A stretch of DNA of 64,000 bases from Oceanobacter antarcticus (GCF_044962685.1 NZ_JBBKTX010000014.1:72617-136616), one strand, 5' to 3'. Positions 8,102 to 16,964 are shown, numbered from the stretch's first letter. Made by a program: numbers and translations. Notes: generated from the letters alone by a model not told the origin.

Positions 8102-8353
8102 GTGGGTGATGTAGTAGATAGATTAAATCTATTGCTGGATCTGGAACAAGTGAAGATGCCATGGCTGGAACAGCAAACGGGTATCAAGTCAGGGAAGTGG
8201 CACAAGGTGAAACGGCGCGAGAATGAAATGAAAGCATCCGAACTAGCAGTTCTCGGCACGGTGTGGCCTGAGTATGCTTACTGGCTAATGACTGGTCTGG
8301 AGCTCCCGGCAGCAGGGCAGATTAGCCCGATAACAAAAAGAGCCTCCGGCTAA
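8102..8353 (+). CDS. Small HTH-like DNA-binding protein
   Basis: This 83-residue protein starts with GTG and reads VVDRLNLLLDLEQVKMPWLE, then QQTGIKSGKWHKVKRR. That is a helix-turn-helix pattern like small phage-type repressors, with the turn near residues 25-30. The C-terminal half contains PEYAYWLMTGLELPAAGQIS, a tail found in many short gammaproteobacterial DNA-binding proteins. Two perfect palindromes sit just upstream and are likely binding sites. No prophage genes surround it, so it may be a leftover regulator or a stand-alone one. Its targets are not known. There is no clear ribosome-binding site, so the message may be nearly leaderless. Confidence 0.6.
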   Translation: MGDVVDRLNLLLDLEQVKMPWLEQQTGIKSGKWHKVKRRENEMKASELAVLGTVWPEYAYWLMTGLELPAAGQISPITKRASG

Positions 8354-8544
8354 CCTGGATCCATCCAATCCTATCGATTGAACGATCCTTAAATAGCTGG
8401 CGCTACCGTTGTTGAGCAGCAAAATACAAGAATGTGATAGGGAAATGATAATTCGCCCAAGGTTTGGGCTTTTGCTGGTGGTTAGATTGGGGAGGCCGAA
8501 TCACCAAATACGACTGGAGTGTGCCCCGCAAGATTCGCTACGCC

Positions 8545-8955
8545 GGTTTGGTCTGGGCTTTGCCTTGATCACGCCCCCTTTAATCGGCAGGTCGAAATAC
8601 ACGCCATTCCAGAAATTCGCCCCGAATTCCGCCGGTTGTTTGAACATAAACAGCAAATTATGGCACCGACAGCTTAGGTTATCTCGGCTGACGGTATGGG
8701 GTTGAGAATAGGGGCAGGCTAAATGGCACATTAACTCCGGGCCTTCCAGGCATTTCATATCCTTCATCGACAGCAAGAAATCCTTGAAACCGGTGGCTCA
8801 AACTCAGCTTATAACGGCTGGTATCACCGTCAGGGCTCAAACACCACTGTAGCGATTTCAAACGTATGGCCTTTCTTGTCGAGCAGAAAAACCGTCTTCT
8901 TACCTTCTAACGTCGCCGCTGTTGCTATGGCAGAACCGATTAAGGTCGAGAACAT
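8545..8955 (-). pseudogene. Frameshifted remnant of an unrecognised gene
   Basis: An ATG at 8955 opens MFSTLIGSAIATAATLEGKK and continues to IATVVFEP, then meets TGA at 8830. The next frame continues with DGDTSRYKLSLSHRFQGF, and a further shift near 8785 gives LLSMKDMKCLEGPELMCHL and QPAEFGANFWNGVYFDLP. Joined, the three pieces make one protein-like sequence of about 130 residues, so two frameshifts are likely. A third shift near the end could give a stop near 8545. No family is recognised. It may instead be a working gene if the frameshifts are sequencing errors. Confidence 0.5.
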
Positions 8956-8994
8956 CAGCCGCCATGTCGCTACTGTTTGGAGTACCGGAATTAT

Positions 8995-9023
8995 CAGCTA
9001 GCAGGCTGCTGACCTGCTAGCTG
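8995..9023. repeat. Perfect 11-bp inverted repeat
   Basis: CAGCTAGCAGG (8995-9005) and CCTGCTAGCTG (9013-9023) are perfect complements around a 7-base loop. There is no T-run on either side, so a simple terminator is unlikely. It lies about 125 bases beyond the end of gcvP and could still act as a transcript end stabiliser, a protein site or a relic of a mobile element end. Confidence 0.6.
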
Positions 9024-9149
9024 CGTTGCCACTACAGTGTCAAAAACAGGTTCAAATCGGTTGTTTATTAGCCATAAACTCCCTCTTTTCTCCTGTTTTT
9101 GCCTTGCGTTGACTGCCTCGAAAACAAACATCAACGGCCTGCCAGAAAA

Positions 9150-12095
9150 TCAATCCTCGTAGTGTTCAATCGCCGGGCAGGAACAGATCAAATTCCGATC
9201 GCCATACACGTCATCAATACGACCCACGCTTGGCCAAAATTTGTGGGCACCGAGGTTTTTGGTGGGGTATACGGCTTGTTCACGGCTGTACGGCCGATCC
9301 CATTCACCAACGGTGACGACTTCGGCGGTGTGAGGGGCGTGTTTCAGCGGGTTGTTGTCGGCGTCGAGTTCGCCGCGTTGGACGGCGTCGATTTCGCCTT
9401 TGATGGCGATCATGGCGTCGGCGAAGCGGTCGATTTCGGCTTTGGATTCAGACTCGGTCGGTTCAATCATGAAGGTGCCCGCGACCGGGAACGACATGGT
9501 CGGGGCGTGGAAGCCGTAGTCCATCAAGCGCTTGGCAATGTCGACTTCGGTGATGCCGGTTTCGGCTTTGATTGGGCGCAGGTCGACGATGCATTCGTGT
9601 GCCACACGGCCGTTCTGGCCGGAGTACAGAATCGGGTAGTGGCCACTCAGGCGTTTGGCCAGGTAGTTGGCTTTCAGCAGGGCGTTCTGGGTGGCGAGGC
9701 GCAGACCGTTGCCGCCCATCAGGGTGATGTACATCCAGCTGATCGGCAAAATGCTGGCAGAGCCGTAGGGGGCGGAGGATACCGCGCCGTTGCCTTTGGC
9801 TTCGTTGGCTATCGGACGTACGGCGTGGTTGGCGACAAAGGGAGCCAGTGCAGCGGTGACGCCAATCGGACCCATGCCGGGGCCGCCGCCACCGTGGGGA
9901 ATGGCGAAGGTTTTGTGCAGGTTCATGTGGGATACGTCAGCGCCGATAAAGGCGGGCTGGGTAATGCCGACCTGGGCGTTGAGGTTGGCACCGTCCATGT
10001 ACACCATGCCGCCGTTGGCGTGAATCAGGTCGCAGATTTCTTTGACACCTTGTTCATAGATGCCGTGGGTCGATGGGTAGGTCAGCATCAGGCAGGAGAG
10101 CTGGTCTTTTAATTCTTCGGCCTTGGCTTTGAGGTCGTCGAAGTCAACGTTGCCCTGGTCGTCGCAGTTGGTGACGACCACGCGCATGGAGGCCATCTGG
10201 GCAGATGCCGGGTTGGTGCCGTGGGCGGAGCGCGGAATCAGGCAGACGTTGCGGTGACCTTCGCCACGGCTCTCGTGGTATTTCTTGATTGCCAGCAAAC
10301 CGGCGTATTCGCCTTGTGCGCCGGAGTTCGGTTGCATACAGATGGCGTCGAAGCCGGTGATGGCGCGCAGGTAGCCGTCCAGTTCGCCGATCATTGCTTC
10401 GTAGCCCTGGGTCTGGGACTTGGGTGCGAATGGGTGGATGTTGGCGAATTCTGGCCAGGTCACCGGGATCATTTCGGTGGTGGCGTTGAGTTTCATGGTG
10501 CAGGAACCCAGCGTGATCATGCTGTGGTTCATGGCTAAATCCTTCGACTCCAGACGCTTCAGGTAGCGCAACATGTCGTGCTCGCTGTGGTACTGGTTGA
10601 AGGTTGGATGAGTCAGGAAGTTGCTGGTACGTACCAGTTCGGTGGGCACCGAGGTGGAACCTGTGGCAACGATACTGGCGTCGAGGGTGTATACGTCGAG
10701 TTTGTGGCTGTCTTTATTGGTACCCAGAATCACGTCGAACAGCTGTTGCACGTCGGCCGTGTTGGTTTTTTCACCCAGGGTGATACCGAGTGTGTCAGTG
10801 TCGATGCCTAACGCCTGATCGTCACGCAGGTTAATTTCAGCGGTTTCGGCGCGGGCCAGTACGGCGGCGCGGTCGTTTACTTTAATGGTCAGGGTATCGA
10901 ACCAGCTGCTGGTGACCAGTTTAATACCGGCGGCTTTGCCAGCGTCTGAAGTCAGACCAGCCGCAAGAATATCGGTCAAACGGTGGATGCGAGCGGCAAT
11001 GGTCTTCAGACCCGTCGGGCCGTGGTAAACGGCATAGAACGACGACAGGTTGGCCAGTAAAACCTGGGCGGTACAGATGTTGGAGTTGGCCTTCTCGCGG
11101 CGAATATGTTGTTCGCGGGTTTGCAGTGCCATGCGCAGGGCCGGTTTGCCCTGGGCGTCGATGGAGACACCGATAATACGGCCGGGAATCGAGCGTTTAA
11201 AGGCGTCGCGGGTGGCAAAGAAGGCGGCATGAGGGCCACCAAAGCCCATAGGTACACCAAAATGCTGGGCGTTGCCGAGGACAATGTCGGCACCCATCTC
11301 GCCGGGAGATTTCAGGGTTACCAGAGCCATCAGGTCGGTGGCGATGGCGACCAGGGCGTTGTTGTTGTGCAGGGCGTCGATGATGGCAGTGAAATCACGC
11401 ACGTCACCGTTTTTACCCGGATATTGGAACAGTGCACCAAATACGTCGGCGCTGGCGGCGGCGTCAGCCGGGCCAACCAGAATGTCCCAACCAAACGCTT
11501 CGGCGCGGGTTTTGACCACGTCGATGGTTTGCGGCAGGCAGTTTTGATCAATAAAGAAGGTGTTGGATTTGTTCTTCTTGACCGAGCGTTTGGCCATCGC
11601 CATGGCTTCGGCGGCGGCGCTGCCTTCATCCAGCAGCGAGGCATTGGCCAGTTCCATGCCGGTCATGTCGATGACCATTTGCTGGAAGTTCAGCAGCGCT
11701 TCCAAACGACCTTGGGCGATTTCTGGCTGATATGGCGTGTAGGCGGTGTACCAGCCGGGGTTTTCCAGCACGTTGCGCAGAATGACCGGTGGAATAATGG
11801 TGTCGTGGTAGCCGAGGCCAATGTAGCTTTTGAAGACTTTGTTCCGGCTGGCTAAGGTACGCAGATAGTTCAATGCGTCAAATTCTGTCTTGCTGTCGGC
11901 AATAGCGAGGAATGGCGCTCGTAAAATATCGGCCGGGACGATTTCGGCCGTCAGCGCGTCGATGGAGTCGGCATTCACCGTAGCCAGCATGGCATCGGCT
12001 TCGACGTGGTCAATCCCTGTGCCGTTTGATGCAATGTGGCGGCCTACAAAGGCATCGCGTTGTTCCAGTTGTTGCAGTGACAGAGTGGGTGTCAT
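9150..12095 (-). CDS. gcvP: Glycine dehydrogenase (decarboxylating), P-protein
   Basis: This 981-residue PLP enzyme decarboxylates glycine and passes the aminomethyl group to the lipoyl arm of GcvH, in the glycine cleavage system. The length is that of the fused single-chain form. The PLP lysine is in NLHKTFAIPHGGGGPG (around residue 730). The N-terminus, with FVGRHIASNGTGIDHVEADA, and the motif GYHDTIIPPVILRN are typical. It lies downstream of gcvT and gcvH on the same strand. It is separated from gcvH by 150 bases containing an intrinsic terminator and a tandem 8-mer, so it is probably expressed at a lower or separately controlled level. Confidence 0.98.
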   Translation of the reverse strand: MTPTLSLQQLEQRDAFVGRHIASNGTGIDHVEADAMLATVNADSIDALTAEIVPADILRAPFLAIADSKTEFDALNYLRTLASRNKVFKSYIGLGYHDTIIPPVILRNVLENPGWYTAYTPYQPEIAQGRLEALLNFQQMVIDMTGMELANASLLDEGSAAAEAMAMAKRSVKKNKSNTFFIDQNCLPQTIDVVKTRAEAFGWDILVGPADAAASADVFGALFQYPGKNGDVRDFTAIIDALHNNNALVAIATDLMALVTLKSPGEMGADIVLGNAQHFGVPMGFGGPHAAFFATRDAFKRSIPGRIIGVSIDAQGKPALRMALQTREQHIRREKANSNICTAQVLLANLSSFYAVYHGPTGLKTIAARIHRLTDILAAGLTSDAGKAAGIKLVTSSWFDTLTIKVNDRAAVLARAETAEINLRDDQALGIDTDTLGITLGEKTNTADVQQLFDVILGTNKDSHKLDVYTLDASIVATGSTSVPTELVRTSNFLTHPTFNQYHSEHDMLRYLKRLESKDLAMNHSMITLGSCTMKLNATTEMIPVTWPEFANIHPFAPKSQTQGYEAMIGELDGYLRAITGFDAICMQPNSGAQGEYAGLLAIKKYHESRGEGHRNVCLIPRSAHGTNPASAQMASMRVVVTNCDDQGNVDFDDLKAKAEELKDQLSCLMLTYPSTHGIYEQGVKEICDLIHANGGMVYMDGANLNAQVGITQPAFIGADVSHMNLHKTFAIPHGGGGPGMGPIGVTAALAPFVANHAVRPIANEAKGNGAVSSAPYGSASILPISWMYITLMGGNGLRLATQNALLKANYLAKRLSGHYPILYSGQNGRVAHECIVDLRPIKAETGITEVDIAKRLMDYGFHAPTMSFPVAGTFMIEPTESESKAEIDRFADAMIAIKGEIDAVQRGELDADNNPLKHAPHTAEVVTVGEWDRPYSREQAVYPTKNLGAHKFWPSVGRIDDVYGDRNLICSCPAIEHYED

Positions 12096-12114
12096 TGAGA
12101 AGGTTACCCTCAGT

Positions 12115-12149
12115 TTAAAAGCAAAGAACCCCTGAGGAGTCAGAGGTTC
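12115..12149 (-). terminator. Intrinsic terminator between gcvH and gcvP
   Basis: On the minus strand GAACCTCTGA and TCAGGGGTTC form a 10-bp stem (one G-U pair) with loop CTCC, followed by TTTGCTTTT. It lies 20 bases before the gcvP start, so it should stop part of the gcvT-gcvH transcript before gcvP. Confidence 0.65.
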
Positions 12150-12155
12150 GAATGT

Positions 12156-12195
12156 GTGCGGCTGTGCGGCTGTGCGGCTGTGCGGCTGTGCGGCT
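12156..12195. repeat. Five tandem copies of an 8-mer (GTGCGGCT)
   Basis: Five perfect copies of GTGCGGCT lie between gcvH and gcvP, just upstream (in the direction of transcription) of the terminator hairpin. Copy-number change by slippage would alter the spacing in the transcript but no reading frame. Confidence 0.95.
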
Positions 12196-12245
12196 GCAGG
12201 GTTGCGCGCTGTTGCATCCCTTGTACTTGACTCGGGAGGGGAGAA

Positions 12246-12632
12246 TCAGCCTTCGCAAGCCGCGCTATAGGCATCGGCAGCCATCAGGTTTTCCAGGTCG
12301 GCGGCATCGGCCAGTTCCATCTTGAAGAACCAGGCTTCGCCGTATGGGTCTTCGTTAACTTTTTCCGGCGCATCGACCAGGTCTTCGTTGACGGCGATGA
12401 TCTTGCCAGCCAGTGGCGCATAGATATCGGAGGCGGCTTTTACTGATTCAACCACGGCGCATTCGGCGTCGGCTTCGAATTCGGCGTCGATTTCTGGCAG
12501 CTCAACGAAGACCACATCGCCGAGTGCTTCCTGGGCAAAATCGGTGATGCCGATGGTCACGGTGCCGTCGGCTTCGACACGAATCCATTCATGAGATGCG
12601 ACGTATTTCAGATCTGCAGGTACATTGGCCAT
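12246..12632 (-). CDS. gcvH: Glycine cleavage system H protein
   Basis: This 128-residue carrier holds the lipoyl arm that shuttles the aminomethyl group between GcvP, GcvT and the L-protein. The lipoylated lysine is Lys65 in ESVKAASD. The start MANVPADLKY was chosen because GGAG lies upstream at good spacing; the longer frame adds 30 residues that do not resemble the family. Other family marks are HEWIRVEADG and DFAQEALGDVVFVELP. It lies 199 bases downstream of gcvT on the same strand. Confidence 0.97.
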   Translation of the reverse strand: MANVPADLKYVASHEWIRVEADGTVTIGITDFAQEALGDVVFVELPEIDAEFEADAECAVVESVKAASDIYAPLAGKIIAVNEDLVDAPEKVNEDPYGEAWFFKMELADAADLENLMAADAYSAACEG

Positions 12633-12831
12633 GTTCTTTCTCCAGGCTATTGATGTTGCGCTTGAGAGACCAGCAGCAGACAGGGCCGGGTAATGTCGGG
12701 GTATCTGTGTGCTGGTCGGCACGGCAACAGCAGTATGTTAATTCAGGGTTAGCGTTGTTGCTGCATTCTACGGCGTCCGGCAGTTGGCTGAAATGCCCCT
12801 GCGCGAACGCTACCTACTTAATTGGAACTAT

Positions 12832-13929
12832 TTACTCGTAGACTTTTTTACCGTTACGCACAAAGGGCAACTTAACGACTTTGGCCGCTATCTGTTTGCC
12901 ACGGATATCCACCAAGCAGCGATCACCAGTGGCTACCGGCACGCGCGCCATGGCGATAGAGCATTCCAGCGTTGGACTGAAAGTGCCAGAGGTAATCTCG
13001 CCGGTTGGTTGCTCGCCGTTACCCAGGTCAACGATCACCTTCTGGTGTGAACGCATAATGCCACGGCCTTCCAGTATCAGGCCAACCAGCTTGTTGGGCA
13101 CGCCTGTGGCTTTTTCGGCTTCCAGCGCTGCCCGGCCAATAAAGTCGCGGCTGGCCGGTTCCCAGGCAATGGTCCAGCCCATGTTGGCTTGCAGCGGGCT
13201 AACGGTTTCGCTCATGTCGTTGCCGTACAAGTTCATGCCAGCTTCCAGTCGCAGGGTATCGCGCGCGCCCAGACCACAGGGTTGGACATCGGCTTCCAGC
13301 AAAGATTGCCAGAATGCAGCGATTTCTGTTTCTGGCACCATGATTTCCAGACCGTCTTCACCGGTGTAACCAGTACGGGCATAAAACCATTCGGCCTGCC
13401 CCCGACCCTGGAAAACTTTCAGGCCGTCAATGGCGCTGGCCGCTTCCGGCTTGACCAGTTTTACTTTGGCAATCGCTTGTGGGCCTTGCACGGCCACCAT
13501 GGCCAGCTCTGGACGCTCGGTGAGGCTGAGGTTGGAAAAACCGCGCAGGTTTTTCTCCATCCATTCCAGGTCTTTGGATCGCGTCGCCGAGTTCACCACC
13601 AAACGGTAACCGCCGTCGGCCTTGTAGACGATCAGGTCGTCAATCACGCCGCCATCCTGGTTCAGCATGCCGCTATACAGCGCCTTGCCTTTTTCCGTCA
13701 AGCGGGCGACATCGTTGGCCAGCAATTTTTGCAGGTAATCCGTGGCGTCGGAGCCAGCCAGATCAACAATGGTCATGTGTGATACATCAAACATCCCGGC
13801 GTGTTCGCGCACCGCCTTGTGTTCAACAATCTGGGAACCATAGTGAATCGGCATTTCCCACCCGGCGAAGTCCACCATCTTGGCGTTGGCTTCCAGGTGT
13901 TTGGCATACAAAGCAGTACGTTTGGCCAT
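12832..13929 (-). CDS. gcvT: Glycine cleavage system aminomethyltransferase, T-protein
   Basis: This 365-residue enzyme moves the aminomethyl carbon to tetrahydrofolate, giving methylene-THF and ammonia. The start MAKRTALYAKHLE fits the family and has AGGA upstream; the longer frame adds 34 unlikely residues. Folate-fold marks include GWEMPIHYGSQIVEHKAVR and ARTGYTGEDGLEIMVP. It is the first gene of the gcvT-gcvH-gcvP set. The leader is short, and no glycine-riboswitch core could be recognised in the 325 bases upstream. Confidence 0.97.
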   Translation of the reverse strand: MAKRTALYAKHLEANAKMVDFAGWEMPIHYGSQIVEHKAVREHAGMFDVSHMTIVDLAGSDATDYLQKLLANDVARLTEKGKALYSGMLNQDGGVIDDLIVYKADGGYRLVVNSATRSKDLEWMEKNLRGFSNLSLTERPELAMVAVQGPQAIAKVKLVKPEAASAIDGLKVFQGRGQAEWFYARTGYTGEDGLEIMVPETEIAAFWQSLLEADVQPCGLGARDTLRLEAGMNLYGNDMSETVSPLQANMGWTIAWEPASRDFIGRAALEAEKATGVPNKLVGLILEGRGIMRSHQKVIVDLGNGEQPTGEITSGTFSPTLECSIAMARVPVATGDRCLVDIRGKQIAAKVVKLPFVRNGKKVYE

Positions 13930-14254
13930 GGAGCGTCCTGTGTCTGGGTTACCTGAAACGCACTCGGCAGCAGTTGCCGGGGGCGTGAAAAAAAGGGCGG
14001 TAAGTATACAGCTTTGTGGTGAGCAGGGCATCTGCTGCAGGGAATTTGTTACGGATTCCGTTTGGTGGGGCTGGTGGTGAGGTTGGTCGGTTCATTCGCT
14101 GATGACCGGGTATTCGGCAGGATCGCTCCAATCGTTCCAATCATGAGACTGCCCCTGAGTATGCGAGTCGGTTTTACGATGAGCGTGAGGGTCTGCCAAA
14201 CTTCTTCGGCACAGCCCTTGCTTGAACCAGATATTGCGTCAATAAGCGGTCATT
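13930..14254. promoter_or_regulatory. Divergent intergenic region gcvT / fliR
   Basis: This gap should hold promoters for both directions. For gcvT a -10 like element TATACT (complement of 14003-14008) lies about 75 bases before the start, with a poor -35. A leader of that length is too short for a tandem glycine riboswitch. For fliR no convincing promoter is seen. No fliQ or other flagellar gene remnant was found here. Confidence 0.4.
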
Positions 14255-15031
14255 ATGCTGGAATTTACCGATCTTGAAGTTGGTCACTGGATTAGCCGTT
14301 ACGTTTATCCGTTTGCCCGCATCAGTGGCCTGTTTATGGTGATGCCGCTGCTGGGTACTCGTATGGTGCCGACCCAGATCCGGCTACTGTTAGCCGTGGC
14401 GACGACGCTGGTTATTGTGCCGGTCTTACCACCTTTGCCGAAGGTGGAGGCGATGTCGGTTGCTGCGTTTGTGATTATTTTGCATCAGCTGCTGATCGGT
14501 ATTGCGCTTGGTTTTATCGTCGAGATGTTGACGCAGGTCTTTGTGTTGGCGGGTCAGCTGATTGCCATGCAAACCGGTCTGGGTATTGCGACCACGGTCG
14601 ATCCGTCACAAGGTGCGTCGGTGGTGGTGATTTCGCAGTGGCTGCTGTTTATGGTCAGCCTGGTGTTTTTGTCATTGAATGGCCATCTGGTACTGATCGA
14701 GGTGCTGGTACAAAGTTTTTACTCGCTCCCCGTTGGTATGTCGAGTTGGTCGGCGGCTGATCTCGGTCGTATTGTGCACTGGAGTGGCTGGATGTTTGCT
14801 GCGGCACTGGTGATTGCCTTGCCAGCGCTGGCGGCGTTACTGGTGGTGAATCTGGCCTTCGGGGTGATGACCCGTGCCGCCCCGCAGTTGAATATTTTTG
14901 CCTTGGGTTTTCCGGTCACCATGGTGGTTGGTTTGTTTATCTTGTGGCTGACGATGACGGATATGGCGCTGTCGTTTCATCGTCATATGGAGGCCTTGTT
15001 CGCTTTTGCGCGCACACTGGTGGGAGGCTGA
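14255..15031 (+). CDS. fliR: Flagellar export apparatus protein FliR
   Basis: This 258-residue membrane protein forms the export gate of the flagellar type III system together with FliP, FliQ and FlhB. Hydrophobic helices fill most of the sequence. Family marks include FARISGLFMVMPLLGTRMVP near residue 22, and GLGIATTVDPSQGASV. The end, with PQLNIFALGFPVTMVVGL, is typical of FliR. It is followed 3 bases later by flhB. Unusually, fliP and fliQ are not upstream; the region is bounded by the glycine cleavage genes. Confidence 0.97.
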   Translation: MLEFTDLEVGHWISRYVYPFARISGLFMVMPLLGTRMVPTQIRLLLAVATTLVIVPVLPPLPKVEAMSVAAFVIILHQLLIGIALGFIVEMLTQVFVLAGQLIAMQTGLGIATTVDPSQGASVVVISQWLLFMVSLVFLSLNGHLVLIEVLVQSFYSLPVGMSSWSAADLGRIVHWSGWMFAAALVIALPALAALLVVNLAFGVMTRAAPQLNIFALGFPVTMVVGLFILWLTMTDMALSFHRHMEALFAFARTLVGG

Positions 15032-15034
15032 GGT

Positions 15035-16186
15035 ATGGCTGAAGATACCGGTCAGGAGAAAAGCGAAGAACCCACGGCACGAAAGCTCGAAAAAGCTCGC
15101 GAGGAAGGCCAGGCGCCACGCTCGAAAGAGTTGAATACCACTGCGGTATTGGTGGTCGGGGCGCTGGGATTGCTGGCGTTGGGGCCGTATATGACCCGTC
15201 AGGTGGCCGCTATGGCCCGTTACAGCTTTGAAGTCGGGCGAGCGGATGTGTTTGACAGCAGCCGTATGGCGCATCATTTGATGGCATCGTTGGAAAGCGC
15301 GGCCATGGCATTGGCTCCCTGGCTGGCACTGATGCTGGTGGCTGCTATTGCTGGCCCTTTGGGGGTTGGTGGTTGGCTGTTTTCGAGCAAGTCGCTGGCT
15401 CCGAAGCTGAGTCGTATGAGTCCGCTGGCTGGATTGAAACGTATGTTTTCTGCCAATTCGCTGGTGGAGTTGTTCAAGGCTTGGGCCAAGGTGTTGGTGG
15501 TCGGCTTCTGTGCCTGGATGGTTTTGGGGTACTTCTTTGACGATGCCCTGAGCCTGTTGTCGATGCCGGTTGAAGGAGCGATTCCTGGTGCCGTTCATAT
15601 TGTGCTTTGGTCGTTTATTTTGATGTGTATGTCCACGGCACTGATTGCGCTGGTCGATGTACCCTGGCAAATCCATAGCCATATCAAAAAGCTGAAGATG
15701 AGCCTTCAGGAAATCAAGGACGAATACAAGGACACCGAGGGCAAACCGGAAGTCAAAGGCCGGATTCGACAGCTGCAGCGTGAGGCGGCACAACGACGGA
15801 TGTTGGCGGATGTGCCAAGTGCAGATGTGGTAATTACTAACCCGACTCACTTTTCGGTAGCGTTAAAATACCAGTCGGATTCGATGACGGCACCGGTTGT
15901 GGTGGCCAAGGGTGCAGACCAGGCGGCGCTAAAAATTCGGGAGATTGCGAAGGAGCATAATGTGCCCCGCATGCAGGCACCGCCTCTGGCTCGTGCGCTA
16001 TATAGCCATGCGCGCATTGGTGATGAAATCCCGGAAGGCCTGTACGTCGCGGTGGCACAGGTGCTGGCGTATATTTATCAGATGGATATGTACGTCAAGG
16101 GTCGGGGGCCGAAGCCGGAGCGTCACCCGGACATGCCGATTCCACGGGACTTGCGGGTTGACCCGGAGCGTCCGCTTAACGATTGA
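15035..16186 (+). CDS. flhB: Flagellar export switch protein FlhB
   Basis: This 383-residue protein controls the switch of export from rod/hook subunits to filament subunits. The N-terminus EKSEEPTARKLEKAREEGQ is the family signature. Four membrane helices lie within about residues 30-210. The cytoplasmic domain contains the self-cleavage site NPTH at 269-272, so the Asn-Pro bond is at the same position as in E. coli. The gene overlaps the convergent transglutaminase-like gene by 11 bases. The partner flhA does not follow, so this pair has been separated from the rest of its flagellar cluster. Confidence 0.98.
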   Translation: MAEDTGQEKSEEPTARKLEKAREEGQAPRSKELNTTAVLVVGALGLLALGPYMTRQVAAMARYSFEVGRADVFDSSRMAHHLMASLESAAMALAPWLALMLVAAIAGPLGVGGWLFSSKSLAPKLSRMSPLAGLKRMFSANSLVELFKAWAKVLVVGFCAWMVLGYFFDDALSLLSMPVEGAIPGAVHIVLWSFILMCMSTALIALVDVPWQIHSHIKKLKMSLQEIKDEYKDTEGKPEVKGRIRQLQREAAQRRMLADVPSADVVITNPTHFSVALKYQSDSMTAPVVVAKGADQAALKIREIAKEHNVPRMQAPPLARALYSHARIGDEIPEGLYVAVAQVLAYIYQMDMYVKGRGPKPERHPDMPIPRDLRVDPERPLND

Positions 16187-16964
16187 CCATCTCTACCGAG
16201 ATAATCTGTTCGATGGGAAATACTGGCGGGCCGTACTGGTTATAAATGGCAACGTCGGTTGCGTCGCGGCCATAGCCGGTTGCAACGTAAGCGCCCTTGC
16301 GGCCGTATTGGGTAGCATCAAAGATGTACCAGCGGTCACCGACATAGGCTTCGAACCAGGCGTGCAAATCCATCGGTTGCAGGTCGTACAGATAACCCAC
16401 CACCTGACGGGCAGGAATACTCAGTGCCCGGCATAGGGCAATACAGAGGTGAGACAGGTCGCGACAGACCCCGGATTGACGCCGGTTGATTTCAATCGCA
16501 GAAACTGGCAACGGGCTGGTGCCGGGTTCGTAACGAATGTTGCGGCGCACCCAGTCTTCGATGGCTGCCACCTGATCGTAACCGGGCAAATAGCCCTGGG
16601 TGATTTCACTGGCAAGCAGGTAAAAGCGGTCAGATTCACAATAGCGGCTGGGCAGCAGATAGGTGAGGACATCCGATGGCAGGTGCTGGATTTCGACGAA
16701 AGGCGCCCCGGGTGCTTCCTCGACATGTTCGAGCGTCATCACGTCGGCTGAACAATACAGCGCGAAGGGGCCAGGGGGGGCGATCAGGCGTTGGCAATCG
16801 TTGCCATAGAAGTCCTTGAACTCTATGACTGGCACACTGGGGAGCACTTCATACTCTTCCCGTGCAACCCATTGTTGGGAGCCTCGGCGGGCGCGCAACA
16901 TAAGAATAAAAGGTGTGGGCACAGAAATTTCAAACGAAAATTCACAACTGGTGCTGATCCACAT
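16176..16964 (-). CDS. Transglutaminase-like cysteine protease-fold protein
   Basis: This 262-residue protein has the transglutaminase-like core. The catalytic triad is visible as Cys167 in QSGVCRDLSHL, His201 in DLHAWFEAY and Asp216 in WYIFDAT. The N-terminal half is a beta-rich domain common to this group of bacterial proteins (often annotated transglutaminase family). It has no signal peptide, so it probably acts in the cytoplasm. Known bacterial members are mainly amide or peptide hydrolases. The substrate is not known. It overlaps the end of flhB in the opposite direction, which is probably coincidental. Confidence 0.85.
   Translation of the reverse strand: MWISTSCEFSFEISVPTPFILMLRARRGSQQWVAREEYEVLPSVPVIEFKDFYGNDCQRLIAPPGPFALYCSADVMTLEHVEEAPGAPFVEIQHLPSDVLTYLLPSRYCESDRFYLLASEITQGYLPGYDQVAAIEDWVRRNIRYEPGTSPLPVSAIEINRRQSGVCRDLSHLCIALCRALSIPARQVVGYLYDLQPMDLHAWFEAYVGDRWYIFDATQYGRKGAYVATGYGRDATDVAIYNQYGPPVFPIEQIISVEMVNR

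Noticed and set aside
9099..10112. 337-codon frame antisense to gcvP
   Set aside because: It is a codon-bias shadow of gcvP, rich in Gly, Val and Phe with no family likeness.
11106..11855. 249-codon frame antisense to gcvP
   Set aside because: Same reason: it mirrors the third-position bias of the real gene.
13930..14254. Glycine riboswitch before gcvT
   Set aside because: The conserved core and paired aptamer pattern could not be found, and the likely leader is only about 75 bases.
14837..15850. 337-codon frame antisense to fliR and flhB
   Set aside because: Gln/His/Arg-rich composition typical of an antisense shadow, spanning two clear genes.
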